DNA of 17,956 bases from positions 1 to 17,956 of the forward strand of contig JASBTO010000100.1 in NCBI GenBank assembly GCA_030148365.1. Direction: 5' to 3'. The DNA is from Kangiellaceae bacterium. Lineage in GTDB: Bacteria > Pseudomonadota > Gammaproteobacteria > Enterobacterales > Kangiellaceae. Under the pieces are notes generated by a model. The model did no database searches. It had not been told where the DNA came from and was given only the letters and a program-made list of their open reading frames with translations. Below are positions 1 through 8,187 of the stretch, one piece after another; position 1 is the first letter of the stretch, and every line of letters starts with the position of its first letter. The position numbers and the translations under genes were made by a program.

Positions 1-1434
<1,434 letters not shown>

Positions 1435-1567
1435 AAAGTCTTCGCATCTATAAGGGATGCTAATCCTGGCTCGATAAAATTACTCAAATCAATCTTCGAG
1501 TCACTTCATCGATATATTGTGTTACCAATCATCGACGCAAGTGCCCACACAGATTGTCTTGCCAAAT

Positions 1568-1579
1568 TGTTAAAGAACT
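1568..1579 (-). promoter_or_regulatory. boxA antitermination site
   Basis: The minus strand reads AGTTCTTTAACA, a near match to the E. coli rrn boxA (TGCTCTTTAACA). It lies about 31 nt after the predicted P2 start and about 134 nt before mature 16S. BoxA in nascent rRNA loads NusB-NusE (S10) to protect the untranslated transcript from Rho. The function is from established knowledge; the match is direct. Confidence 0.85.
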
Positions 1580-1616
1580 TGTTGACGAAGAACCTGCTCC
1601 GCTCAACGGGGCGACA

Positions 1617-1644
1617 ATTATAGTCGCCCTTGCTGACAAGTCAA
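1617..1644 (-). promoter_or_regulatory. rRNA promoter P2
   Basis: On the minus strand the -35 is TTGACT (1644-1639), followed by a 16-bp spacer and -10 TATAAT (1622-1617); start is predicted near 1610. The stretch just upstream (1645-1670) is strongly A/T-rich (AATTTAAT, AAAAATTC), a good UP-element candidate. The post -10 sequence TGTCGCCCC is GC-rich, as in growth-rate and ppGpp-controlled rRNA promoters. Confidence 0.88.
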
Positions 1645-1713
1645 TTAAATTCGTAGAATTTTTGACTGTCTCTGGCGCGTCCCTTTCGGGTTTCAGCCGC
1701 CAGCGAGGTGCGC

Positions 1714-1741
1714 ATTATACGGGGCCTTCCCCGGGAGTCAA
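1714..1741 (-). promoter_or_regulatory. rRNA promoter P1
   Basis: On the minus strand the -35 is TTGACT (1741-1736), followed by a 16-bp spacer and -10 TATAAT (1719-1714), then a GCGCACC discriminator; start is predicted near 1707. The GC-rich discriminator and 16-bp spacer are the features that make rRNA P1 promoters sensitive to initiating-NTP and ppGpp levels. An A-tract (TAGAAAAAACC on the minus strand, about 1753-1763) lies at the UP-element position. It lies exactly 97 bp upstream of P2 and has identical hexamers and spacer length. Confidence 0.9.
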
Positions 1742-1882
1742 CACTTTCCGCAAAGGTTTTTTCTACTCCCCGCCAGAGGCCCCGCCAACACTGGTCCGAG
1801 GACCTGAAAAACCTCGACTGCAAGCTCCGTACCCTTCCTTCAAACGAGCCCGGGAAATACCGCATTGCAACCATCCGCCAAT
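1742..1882 (-). promoter_or_regulatory. rRNA upstream activating region
   Basis: This gene-free interval lies between the tyrS terminator and P1. It holds the A-tract near 1753-1763, a second A/T patch near 1806-1812, and no credible coding sequence. By position it would hold the UP element and any Fis sites of the rRNA operon, but I cannot identify individual Fis sites with confidence. Confidence 0.5.
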
Positions 1883-1909
1883 AAAAAAGCCGGCAATTCT
1901 GCCGGCTTT
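1883..1909 (-). terminator. Rho-independent terminator of tyrS
   Basis: On the minus strand a GCCGGC / GCCGGC stem (1906-1901 with 1894-1889), extended by an A3/T3 pairing, encloses a 6-nt loop. It is followed by a T6 run (1888-1883). It starts 17 nt after the tyrS stop and separates tyrS from the rRNA promoters that read the same way. Confidence 0.92.
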
Positions 1910-1925
1910 GCAGGTAACCCACTGC

Positions 1926-3128
1926 CTATTTCAGGTTTACCCGGGCAAACCTGCGCTTGCCGACCTGGTAAATCCGGTGACTGCCCGGGTCTACGACCAG
2001 CTTCGGCTCCGACACCTTCTCACCTTCTATCTTCACCGCGCCCTGCCGGATCATGCGCAGGGCATCGGAGGTCGAAGCGGTCAGACCGGCTTCTTTCAAC
2101 AGATTGGCGATGGGCATCCCGCCCGTTCCGGCGCTATCCAGTTCGACTTCCGGAATCTCTTCCGGCAGCGCTCCTTTCTGAAAGCGGGCGATAAATTCGG
2201 CCTGGGCCTGCTCCGCCGAAGCCTCGTCATGGAACCGGGCAATGATCTCGCGGGCCAATTCGAATTTCACGTCACGAGGATTCCTGCCTGCCGCCACCGC
2301 CTCCTTCAATTCGGCAATCTCTGCCAGTGGCCTGAAGCTCAGCAGTTCAAAATAGCGCCACATCAATTCGTCCGAAATAGACATCAGCTTGCCGAACATT
2401 TCACCGGGCGCCTCACTGATACCTATATAGTTGTCCAGAGACTTGGACATTTTCTTGACCCCGTCCAGGCCTTCGAGGAGCGGCATGGTCAACACAACCT
2501 GGGGTTTCTGGCCATATTGTTTCTGCAGTTCCCGGCCCACCAGCAGGTTAAACTTCTGATCGGTGCCGCCGAGCTCCATGTCCGCTTCCATGGCGACCGA
2601 ATCATAGCCCTGAACCACAGGATAGAGAAACTCATGGATAGCAATGGACTGACCGGACTTGTAGCGCTTGGAAAAATCATCCCGTTCCAACATCCTCGCC
2701 ACGGTATAGCGGGATGCCAGTTGCACCAGATCCGCTGCCGACATGGCACCCATCCACTTTGAATTGAACATGATCCGGGTCTTGTCGGGGTCCAGAATTT
2801 TGAACACCTGCTCTTCGTAGGTGCGCGCATTGGCCTTGATCTGCTCCGGGGACAGGGGCTTGCGGGTGACATTCTTGCCGGTCGGATCGCCGATCATGCC
2901 GGTAAAATCTCCGATCAGAAAACAAATTTCATGACCGAGGTCCTGAAGCTGGCGCATCTTGTTGAGCAGAACGGTATGTCCCAGGTGTAAATCCGGGGCG
3001 GTCGGGTCAAACCCGGCCTTGATCCGGAGCGGCTTGCCGATCTTCAGACGCTCTATCAGCTCATCTTCGAGGAGAATCTCGTCGGCTCCCCGCCTGATTT
3101 CGGCGAGCACTGATTCAGTAACAGACAT
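1926..3128 (-). CDS. tyrS: Tyrosyl-tRNA synthetase
   Basis: Cytoplasmic class I aminoacyl-tRNA synthetase that charges tRNA-Tyr with tyrosine using ATP. The product is 400 residues, the usual length for the Pseudomonas-type enzyme. The HIGH signature is HLGH at residues 48-51 in the context PTAPDLHLGHT. The KMSKS loop is intact at 226-230. Tyrosine-site and anticodon-helix regions lie between and after them, and a C-terminal S4-like RNA-binding domain (about 335-395) includes IANLLKEAGL and QGAVKIEGEKV. The open frame extends upstream to an ATG at 3191, but the added 21 residues do not resemble the family, so the ATG at 3128 (MSVTESVLAEI) is chosen; its ribosome site is weak. The gene is followed by a strong terminator and then the rRNA promoters, an arrangement also seen in Pseudomonas. 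No T-box or tRNA-like leader is visible. Confidence 0.97.
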   Translation of the reverse strand: MSVTESVLAEIRRGADEILLEDELIERLKIGKPLRIKAGFDPTAPDLHLGHTVLLNKMRQLQDLGHEICFLIGDFTGMIGDPTGKNVTRKPLSPEQIKANARTYEEQVFKILDPDKTRIMFNSKWMGAMSAADLVQLASRYTVARMLERDDFSKRYKSGQSIAIHEFLYPVVQGYDSVAMEADMELGGTDQKFNLLVGRELQKQYGQKPQVVLTMPLLEGLDGVKKMSKSLDNYIGISEAPGEMFGKLMSISDELMWRYFELLSFRPLAEIAELKEAVAAGRNPRDVKFELAREIIARFHDEASAEQAQAEFIARFQKGALPEEIPEVELDSAGTGGMPIANLLKEAGLTASTSDALRMIRQGAVKIEGEKVSEPKLVVDPGSHRIYQVGKRRFARVNLK

Positions 3129-3263
3129 AAACAGGACTCTTGCCCGTAAAAAGGCTGAAAGATACACTATCACAGTGCACTTCGTCACCATGCAGTCAGG
3201 CAGCGGACACTGCCGCCAAATCCCGTTCTGACAGTGGCAGCCCGCTGGTCACCTTGTCCGGAC

Positions 3264-3279
3264 TATGACCCAGGTCATA
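3264..3279. promoter_or_regulatory. Palindromic operator candidate between tyrS and the M23 gene
   Basis: TATGACC and GGTCATA form perfect 7-bp arms around a 2-bp centre (CA). The site is in the divergent intergenic region, 27 bp upstream of the -35 of the M23 gene promoter candidate and 136 bp upstream of the tyrS start codon. The size and symmetry suit a dimeric helix-turn-helix regulator. No regulator is encoded next to it, so identity is unknown. Confidence 0.35.
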
Positions 3280-3305
3280 AACTCGCGCATTTATCTCATT
3301 GACAT

Positions 3306-3334
3306 TTGACCAAATAGTATTCAATCGTTATCTT
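3306..3334 (+). promoter_or_regulatory. Sigma-70 promoter candidate for the M23 peptidase gene
   Basis: TTGACC (3306-3311), 17-bp spacer, TATCTT (3329-3334), with the start expected near 3341 and a leader of about 57 nt. Both hexamers are close to consensus and spacing is ideal. Activity is inferred. Confidence 0.55.
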
Positions 3335-3397
3335 AGTGGTCGGCCGGAAGTGCCGGATTTTATTTAAAAAAGTATTTACTTTACCAACCGGATTATC

Positions 3398-4993
3398 ATG
3401 ATTAGACACGACTACAAATACCTCAGCCGCCGTAAAAGGATTTTTACACCCAAATCCCATCGAGGCCGTGGTTTTGTGGTCACAGCTCTGGCTTTCGGCG
3501 CTATTGCCGCCGGGGGCTATTATGCGTACCAATATTTTGTTCCGTCTGTTATCCAGGATCCGATGGCCAATCCGGGAACCGAGCTTGCCGAGCCGGTTGC
3601 CGACAACACGACTACTTCCGCAGCCGACTCGCGCCAGCCACTGGCCCTGTCACTGACACCGAGAAAGACCTACTCGGCGGCCGTTACCAACGAAGACTCC
3701 GGCGATAAACCAGCGCCCCGACCCGAGGCACTAGCCGACTCCGGAAATACTTCAGATGCTGTTGTCGCCACAGACAACTCTTCAGTCACTGCCCGACAAT
3801 CCGTTCAAGCTGCCGTCGACGGGAACCCCGTCGTCCAGACTGAAATCGTGCCGGCTCTGATGCAGGAAGTTCCTGCATTCGAGCCTGAGTGGCATCAGGA
3901 AACGGTAAAAAGCGGCGACAGCATGGCTCGCATTTTCAAGCGCCAGAAATTCTCCGCCAGCACCCTGCACCACCTGATGAAAGTAGAGCAGGCCAAGACC
4001 CTGCTGCGGATTAAACCGGGCCAGGTACTCGAATTCCAGAAAACGCCGTCTGGCGATTTTGCAGCTCTGCGGTATCCCCTGAATTTCAGCGACTCTCTGG
4101 TCATCCGCCAGGACGGTGAAGACTTTGTTGCCGGCACCGAAACCAAACCTGTCGAGCACCGCCAGGAGTTTACTTCTGCCACCATCGAGTCTTCCTTTTA
4201 TATGGCCGGCAAGAAAGCCGGCATGGCCGACGGCCTGATCATCGAACTGGCCAATGTGTTTGGCTACGACATAGACTTTGCCCTGGAAATCCGGAAAGGC
4301 GACTCCTTCTCCGTCATCTACGAAGACAAATACGTCGATGGCAAAAAGGTCGGTTACGGAGAAATCCTGTCCGCAGAGTTCGTCAATCAGGGCGACAAGT
4401 ACGTCGCTGTGCGATATACCGACAGCAACGGCAAAGTCGCCTACTACACCCCGGAAGGCAAGGCCATGCGCAAGGCCTTTCTGCGGGCACCCCTGAATTT
4501 TTCCTATGTCAGTTCCAACTTCAACCCCAAGCGTTATCACCCGATCCTGAAGCGGGTCAAAGCTCACCGGGGTATTGATTACCGGGCGCCTACCGGCACG
4601 CCGGTACGGGCCGCCGGCGATGGTCGCGTCCTCAAGTCGGAATATAACCGTTACAACGGCAACTACGTATTCCTCCAGCACGGCAACAATATCGTGACCA
4701 AGTACCTGCATTTTTCCAAGCGCGCCGTGAAGCGTGGCCAAAGGGTCAAGCAAGGCCAGATTATCGGTTACGTCGGCAGCACCGGCCTGTCCCAGGCGCC
4801 TCATGTCCACTATGAATTTGTAGTCAACGGCGTACATCGGAATCCTCGCCGCGTTAAATTCCCTGAAGCCGCCCCGGTACCGAAGGGCGAACTGCCCCGC
4901 TTCAAGGAGCAAACCCGCGACTTGCTCGCCAAGCTGGACGTCGAGCGCAAGACTTACTTTGCCAAGCTTGACCAGTACCGCCTCGAACAATAA
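3398..4993 (+). CDS. Membrane-anchored OapA/LysM-like M23 peptidoglycan endopeptidase
   Basis: Zinc metallopeptidase of family M23 (LytM), 531 residues, expected to cut peptide cross-links in periplasmic peptidoglycan. A basic N-terminus (RRKRIFTPKSHRGR) precedes one membrane segment (about 26-47), so the protein is probably anchored in the inner membrane and faces the periplasm. A low-complexity Thr/Ser/Asp/Pro-rich linker (about 55-160) follows. An OapA/LysM-like cell-wall-binding region (about 165-215) has VKSGDSMARIF and LRIKPGQVLEF. The C-terminal M23 domain (about 360-495) has the zinc ligands HRGID (H390, D394) and HVHYE (H469, H471), with YLHFSK between them, so it appears catalytically intact. 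It resembles MepM/YebA-type endopeptidases and the Pseudomonas protein encoded next to anmK. It lies divergent from tyrS and 82 bp before anmK. The ATG at 3398 has only a weak ribosome site. Confidence 0.93.
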   Translation: MIRHDYKYLSRRKRIFTPKSHRGRGFVVTALAFGAIAAGGYYAYQYFVPSVIQDPMANPGTELAEPVADNTTTSAADSRQPLALSLTPRKTYSAAVTNEDSGDKPAPRPEALADSGNTSDAVVATDNSSVTARQSVQAAVDGNPVVQTEIVPALMQEVPAFEPEWHQETVKSGDSMARIFKRQKFSASTLHHLMKVEQAKTLLRIKPGQVLEFQKTPSGDFAALRYPLNFSDSLVIRQDGEDFVAGTETKPVEHRQEFTSATIESSFYMAGKKAGMADGLIIELANVFGYDIDFALEIRKGDSFSVIYEDKYVDGKKVGYGEILSAEFVNQGDKYVAVRYTDSNGKVAYYTPEGKAMRKAFLRAPLNFSYVSSNFNPKRYHPILKRVKAHRGIDYRAPTGTPVRAAGDGRVLKSEYNRYNGNYVFLQHGNNIVTKYLHFSKRAVKRGQRVKQGQIIGYVGSTGLSQAPHVHYEFVVNGVHRNPRRVKFPEAAPVPKGELPRFKEQTRDLLAKLDVERKTYFAKLDQYRLEQ

Positions 4994-5018
4994 TCCCGCC
5001 CGTCATCATATCTGTGCC

Positions 5019-5034
5019 CCCGGCTACGGCCGGG
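5019..5034 (+). other. Small hairpin with UACG tetraloop between M23 gene and anmK
   Basis: CCCGGC and GCCGGG form a 6-bp stem closed by C-G around the loop TACG. In RNA this is a cUUCG-class (UNCG) loop, which is unusually stable. There is no T-run afterwards, so it is not a standard terminator. It could protect the upstream mRNA 3' end or tune the two cistrons. Confidence 0.45.
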
Positions 5035-5075
5035 TGACCGGACCCGGGCGGCCGGCAACCTGACCAGGCATACTC

Positions 5076-6179
5076 ATGACGCAATATTTTATCGGCCTGA
5101 TGTCAGGAACCAGCATTGACGGCATCGACGCCGCTCTGGTCGACTTCACGAAACAACCCCGCCTCGTCGCCAGCCACAACCATAAAATCCCCGCACCGCT
5201 CGAACGACAGCTTGCCAGCCTCTGCAATCCACAGGAGACCGTTAATGAAATTGACCTCCTTGGTGAAATCGACAGGCTGACCGGCATTCTGTTTGCTGAT
5301 GCAGTCAGGGCGCTGCTCGACAAGGCAGATATCCCGGCGGAGCAGATCGTGGCGATCGGCAGCCACGGGCAAACCATTCGGCACCGCCCCGACCAGGCCC
5401 AACCTTTTACTCTGCAGATCGGGGATCCGAATCAGATAGTTACCCGCACCGGTATCACCACCGTGGCCGACTTCCGACGTCGCGATATGGCTCTCGGGGG
5501 CCAGGGTGCTCCTTTTGCCCCGGCCTTTCATGCCGCCGTATTTCATCACCCGGAGAAAACCCGGGTTATCGTCAATCTCGGCGGCATCGCGAACATCACG
5601 TTGCTGCCACCGACCGGCGATGTCACCGGCTTCGATACGGGTCCCGCCAATGGCTTGATGGACCTCTGGATCCGGGAGCACAAAAACGCTGATTTTGATC
5701 GGGACGGCAACTGGGCACGCACCGGCACTGTCCACCCCGGCCTGCTCCAGGCCCTGCTGGAAGACGAGTATTTTGCCAAGCCGGCTCCGAAGAGCACCGG
5801 CCGTGAGCATTTCTCCCGAGCCTGGCTGCAACGCTGTCTGGATAGCTTTGAGCCGCTAAAACCGGTCGATGTCCAACGCACGCTGCTGGAACTGACCGTC
5901 CGCTCCTGTGGTCAGGCAATTGCCGCTCAGGCGCCCTCCGGCGACTGCTACCTGTGCGGTGGCGGCGCCCATAACCGGTATCTTGTGGAACAATTGGCCC
6001 GATACCTGCCGGACTGGCATCTGGACTCCACTGAAGCGCTGGGCGTGGCGCCTGACTGGGTAGAGGCCATAACCTTTGCCTGGCTGGCGAAACGCACGCT
6101 TGAGGGGCTGCCCGGTAATCTGCCCAGTGTCACCGGAGCCCGGAAAAGTGCCATAATGGGTGCAATATACTCCCAGTAA
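5076..6179 (+). CDS. anmK: Anhydro-N-acetylmuramic acid kinase
   Basis: Cytoplasmic sugar kinase of peptidoglycan recycling. It hydrolyses the 1,6-anhydro ring of anhydro-MurNAc and phosphorylates the product to MurNAc-6-phosphate, using ATP. The 367 residues match the family length. Family motifs are all present in order: GLMSGTSIDGID at the N-terminus, GSHGQTIRH, DMALGGQGAPFAPAFH, NLGGIANITL, GFDTGPANGLMD, and CGGGAHNRYL near the C-terminus. The ATG at 5076 begins exactly at the conserved MTQYFIGLMSGTS start; the ribosome site upstream is weak. It follows the M23 endopeptidase by 82 bp on the same strand, consistent with shared envelope turnover function and probable co-transcription. Confidence 0.97.
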   Translation: MTQYFIGLMSGTSIDGIDAALVDFTKQPRLVASHNHKIPAPLERQLASLCNPQETVNEIDLLGEIDRLTGILFADAVRALLDKADIPAEQIVAIGSHGQTIRHRPDQAQPFTLQIGDPNQIVTRTGITTVADFRRRDMALGGQGAPFAPAFHAAVFHHPEKTRVIVNLGGIANITLLPPTGDVTGFDTGPANGLMDLWIREHKNADFDRDGNWARTGTVHPGLLQALLEDEYFAKPAPKSTGREHFSRAWLQRCLDSFEPLKPVDVQRTLLELTVRSCGQAIAAQAPSGDCYLCGGGAHNRYLVEQLARYLPDWHLDSTEALGVAPDWVEAITFAWLAKRTLEGLPGNLPSVTGARKSAIMGAIYSQ

Positions 6180-6237
6180 CCACCTTTTTTTCAACTTTAT
6201 CAGCCACTTGGGAGTCCGCTGCGGGACTTCGCCACTT

Positions 6238-6266
6238 TTGACTCTGTCTAAAAAGTGAACTATTCG
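6238..6266 (+). promoter_or_regulatory. Sigma-70 promoter candidate for the metallophosphoesterase gene
   Basis: TTGACT (6238-6243), 17-bp spacer, TATTCG (6261-6266), in the 146-bp gap after anmK. The -35 is strong; the -10 is only a partial match. It would give a leader of about 53 nt. Confidence 0.4.
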
Positions 6267-6314
6267 GGCTCAGCCCACTCAAACCTGCCTGAAAACACCA
6301 TTGCATCAACTTCT

Positions 6315-6328
6315 GGAGACTACCCTTG
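6315..6328 (+). promoter_or_regulatory. Ribosome site deciding a TTG start
   Basis: GGAG (6315-6318) with a 7-nt gap to TTG (6326-6328). It supports the rare start codon for the metallophosphoesterase. Confidence 0.7.
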
Positions 6329-7210
6329 GCAGAATTTCCGTCACGAATTAAGTTTCGACACTTTCTCTCCGCCAGCGTAATGGCATCAGTCATGGCCACT
6401 AGCGCGTGGGCCTTCTGGCTGGAACCCGCCAGCTTGACCAGCAAGGAAGAACTGATCCAACTCCCGGAGTGGCCCCAGGCCTGCAGTAACATGGACGTAG
6501 CCGTATTGGCGGATATCCATACCGGCTCGCCCTTTAACCATCTCGACAAGCTTGACGAAATCGTCCAGACCACCAACTCGGCCGACCCGGATATGGTGTT
6601 GCTCGCCGGCGACTACGTCATTCAGGGGGTTGTCGGTGGTACCGAAACCACGATTGAAGTCATCGCCGAGCACCTCGGCAAACTCGAAGCCCCCATGGGC
6701 GTTTATGCCGTTTTGGGTAATCATGACTGGTGGCTCGATGCGACCCGGGTGATCGACGCTCTTGAAACTGCAGGAATTACGGTTCTGGAAGACAGGAACC
6801 AACAAGTCACTGCCGGCGACTGCAGCTTCTGGCTGGCCGGTGTCAGCGATTTGTGGGAAGGCGCGGCCGATGTCGACCAGGCCCTTGCCGGCATCCCGGA
6901 AGGCGCGCCGACTCTGGTATTTACCCACAATCCGGACGTGTTCGACGACATCCCCGCCAGCGTAGCTCTGACCGTTGCCGGTCACACTCACGGCGGCCAG
7001 ATCCATCTGCCCGTCATCGGCAGTCCGGTCCAGTACGCGCCACAAGGCAGCATTTATAATGCCGGCCATTTCAACGAAGACGGTCGCCAGATGTACGTGA
7101 GCACCGGCCTCGGCACCAGCGTCATCGGCGCCAGATTCCGGGTACCGCCGGAAATCTCGGTCCTCAATCTCAGGTCTGCGCCCCTGACGGTGGCCAGCGG
7201 ACAGCCGTAA
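6326..7210 (+). CDS. Exported calcineurin-like metallophosphoesterase (YaeI/YkuE-like)
   Basis: Binuclear metal phosphoesterase, 294 residues. All five signature blocks are present: D63-x-H65 (ADIHTG), D96 (AGDYV), GNHD at 131-134, H201 (FTHNPD), and GHTHGG from 219. The active site is therefore complete. The N-terminus (RIKFRHFLSASVMASVMATSAWA) looks like a signal peptide or membrane anchor, so the catalytic domain probably works at or outside the inner membrane. Related YaeI/YkuE proteins have been linked to phosphodiester or lipid-headgroup hydrolysis, but the substrate here is unknown. The start is a TTG codon at 6326, chosen because GGAG lies 7 nt upstream (6315-6318) and because the exported N-terminus would be lost from later starts. 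A promoter candidate lies in the gap after anmK, and a bidirectional terminator follows. Confidence 0.88.
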   Translation: MAEFPSRIKFRHFLSASVMASVMATSAWAFWLEPASLTSKEELIQLPEWPQACSNMDVAVLADIHTGSPFNHLDKLDEIVQTTNSADPDMVLLAGDYVIQGVVGGTETTIEVIAEHLGKLEAPMGVYAVLGNHDWWLDATRVIDALETAGITVLEDRNQQVTAGDCSFWLAGVSDLWEGAADVDQALAGIPEGAPTLVFTHNPDVFDDIPASVALTVAGHTHGGQIHLPVIGSPVQYAPQGSIYNAGHFNEDGRQMYVSTGLGTSVIGARFRVPPEISVLNLRSAPLTVASGQP

Positions 7211-7227
7211 ACAGAACCGGCAAGCAC

Positions 7228-7255
7228 AAAAAAGGGCGGAAATTCCGCCCTTTTT
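7228..7255. terminator. Bidirectional Rho-independent terminator
   Basis: GGGCGG (7234-7239) pairs with CCGCCC (7245-7250), extended by an A-T pair, around a 3-nt loop. It is flanked by A6 on the left and T5 on the right. It therefore serves both the metallophosphoesterase (plus) and erpA (minus), which converge here with 61 bp between their stops. Confidence 0.93.
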
Positions 7256-7271
7256 CATGTCTGCAGATCCG

Positions 7272-7625
7272 TCAGACCGAGAAGGAAGACCCGCAACTGC
7301 AGGTGGTTTCGGCGTTCGGATTGATGATTTTGAACTGCGCCCCGGCCAGACCTTCGGAATAATCGATCTGCGAGCCCATCAGATACTGGAAGCTCATGGG
7401 ATCAACCAGAAAGGCCACGCCGTCCTGCTGCAACTCGAAGTCATCATCGTTACGTTTTTCGTCGAAAGAAAAACCGTACTGGAATCCTGAACAGCCGCCG
7501 CCGGTGACGAACACCCTGAGTTTGAGTTCCGGGTTGCCCTCTTCATCAATCAGGTTTTTGACCTTCAGGGAAGCTGCCGGGGTGATACTGATGGCGGACG
7601 CGGTGCCAGCCTCGGTTGTGCTCAT
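7272..7625 (-). CDS. erpA: Iron-sulfur cluster insertion protein ErpA
   Basis: A-type Fe-S carrier of 117 residues that delivers [4Fe-4S]/[2Fe-2S] clusters to apo-proteins, in E. coli including the isoprenoid enzymes IspG/H. The three ligand cysteines are present: C45 in GGGCSGFQYGF, and C109 and C111 in TTCSCGSSFSV at the C-terminus. The sequence DPMSFQYLMGSQIDY is typical of ErpA rather than IscA. GGAG lies 7 nt upstream of the ATG. It sits downstream of the bactofilin gene on the same strand but has a 121-bp gap with its own promoter candidate. The bidirectional terminator lies beyond the stop. No classical IscR type 1 site is evident by eye. Confidence 0.96.
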   Translation of the reverse strand: MSTTEAGTASAISITPAASLKVKNLIDEEGNPELKLRVFVTGGGCSGFQYGFSFDEKRNDDDFELQQDGVAFLVDPMSFQYLMGSQIDYSEGLAGAQFKIINPNAETTCSCGSSFSV

Positions 7626-7692
7626 AAATCGACTCCGAAATTACCAATCCAAAGCCTTGCCGGCCGGCACCTGAGCCGCCGCAAGGGCGCTT

Positions 7693-7721
7693 ATTATGTA
7701 ATAGGGGTTCGATACAAGCAA
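7693..7721 (-). promoter_or_regulatory. Promoter candidate for erpA
   Basis: Minus strand: TTGCTT (7721-7716), 17-bp spacer, CATAAT (7698-7693), start expected near 7686 and a leader of about 60 nt. The -35 overlaps a tandem 9-bp repeat (7712-7729). Confidence 0.5.
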
Positions 7722-7729
7722 TACAAGCA
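7712..7729. repeat. Tandem 9-bp direct repeat at erpA promoter
   Basis: ATACAAGCA occurs twice back to back (7712-7720 and 7721-7729), overlapping the -35 of the erpA promoter candidate. It may be chance or an activator/repressor half-site pair. Confidence 0.6.
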
Positions 7730-7746
7730 AGCTCCCCTCGGCGATG

Positions 7747-8187
7747 TCAGGCCTGAGCGGCTTCGACGCCGTCCATATCCAGATCTGCCGGATTTTCTTC
7801 CGTTGGCGCGTGTCCCAGAGCCAGCGGTTCAGCGACGCTGACCATTTTGCCGTTCACCTCGGCACCCGCGTTCATTTCCATAACCCGGTAATACAGATCA
7901 CCCTGGACCTTGCCGCCCGCCTTGAGCTCCACTTTTTCGCTGACGTGCGTGTCCCCCTGGATCTGGCCGTAAATGACGACGTTGGGTACGCTCACCTCAC
8001 CAACGATTTTGCCATTCAGCCCGACCGTCAGGAAAGACTCGCTGTCGGATTCGGCGCTGATATCGCCGTTGATGGTTCCGTCGACGTAGAGTACGCCGGT
8101 AAATTCCATATCGCCCGTTATCGCGGTGCCCCTGGCAATCAGGGTATCCACCTTGCTGGGATCACGTTTTGCTTTTTTGCCCCACAT
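7747..8187 (-). CDS. Bactofilin (polymer-forming cytoskeletal protein)
   Basis: Bactofilin-family protein of 146 residues. Bactofilins form nucleotide-free filaments of right-handed beta-helix subunits that organise local cell-wall synthesis, shape or polar structures, usually at the inner face of the membrane. The core (about 18-115) shows the regular six-residue beta-helix rhythm: TLIARGTAITGDMEF, LYVDGTINGDI, LTVGLNGKIVGEV, VVIYGQIQGDT, VELKAGGKVQGDL and MNAGAEVNGKM. A short basic N-tail (MWGKKAKRDPS) and an acidic C-tail follow the family plan. The open frame starts earlier at 8262, but the ATG at 8187 is chosen because GGTGGAG lies 7 nt upstream and MWGKK matches typical short bactofilin N-termini. 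The start lies inside the end of the upstream DUF6776-like gene (26-nt overlap), so the two are probably translationally coupled. Confidence 0.92.
   Translation of the reverse strand: MWGKKAKRDPSKVDTLIARGTAITGDMEFTGVLYVDGTINGDISAESDSESFLTVGLNGKIVGEVSVPNVVIYGQIQGDTHVSEKVELKAGGKVQGDLYYRVMEMNAGAEVNGKMVSVAEPLALGHAPTEENPADLDMDGVEAAQA

Larger units (their letters stand above)
1435..1707 (-). other. rRNA operon leader (pre-16S 5' region)
   Basis: This 273-nt transcribed leader lies between the P1 start region (about 1707) and the mature 16S 5' end (about 1434). On the minus strand it holds P2, then boxA, then a boxC-like GTGTGGGCACTTG (complement within about 1539-1553). That last element is typical of gammaproteobacterial rRNA leaders, where it takes part in leader folding and RNase III processing together with the 16S 3' flank. 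A small GGAT-TAGC-ATCC hairpin lies about 1456-1467. Open frames crossing this stretch on either strand are not genes. Functions are from knowledge of rrn leaders; only the motifs are seen. Confidence 0.8.

Noticed and set aside
1554..2762. Long open frame on the plus strand (402 codons)
   Set aside because: It runs through the rRNA promoters and then lies antisense to tyrS, whose protein is unmistakable. Its translation has no recognisable family and it has no ribosome site.
3129..3191. Upstream in-frame ATG extending TyrS by 21 residues
   Set aside because: The extension is hydrophobic and unlike the family N-terminus. The protein starting at 3128 matches the usual length and start.
3782..4990. 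402-codon minus-strand frame opposite the M23 gene
   Set aside because: It is a mirror of a gene with intact zinc-ligand motifs. It arises from high-GC codon bias and has no domain signature.
6181..6236. T7 run and nearby GC-rich inverted sequence after anmK as a terminator
   Set aside because: The T-run precedes the short (5-bp) stem instead of following it, so the order is wrong for a plus-strand terminator.
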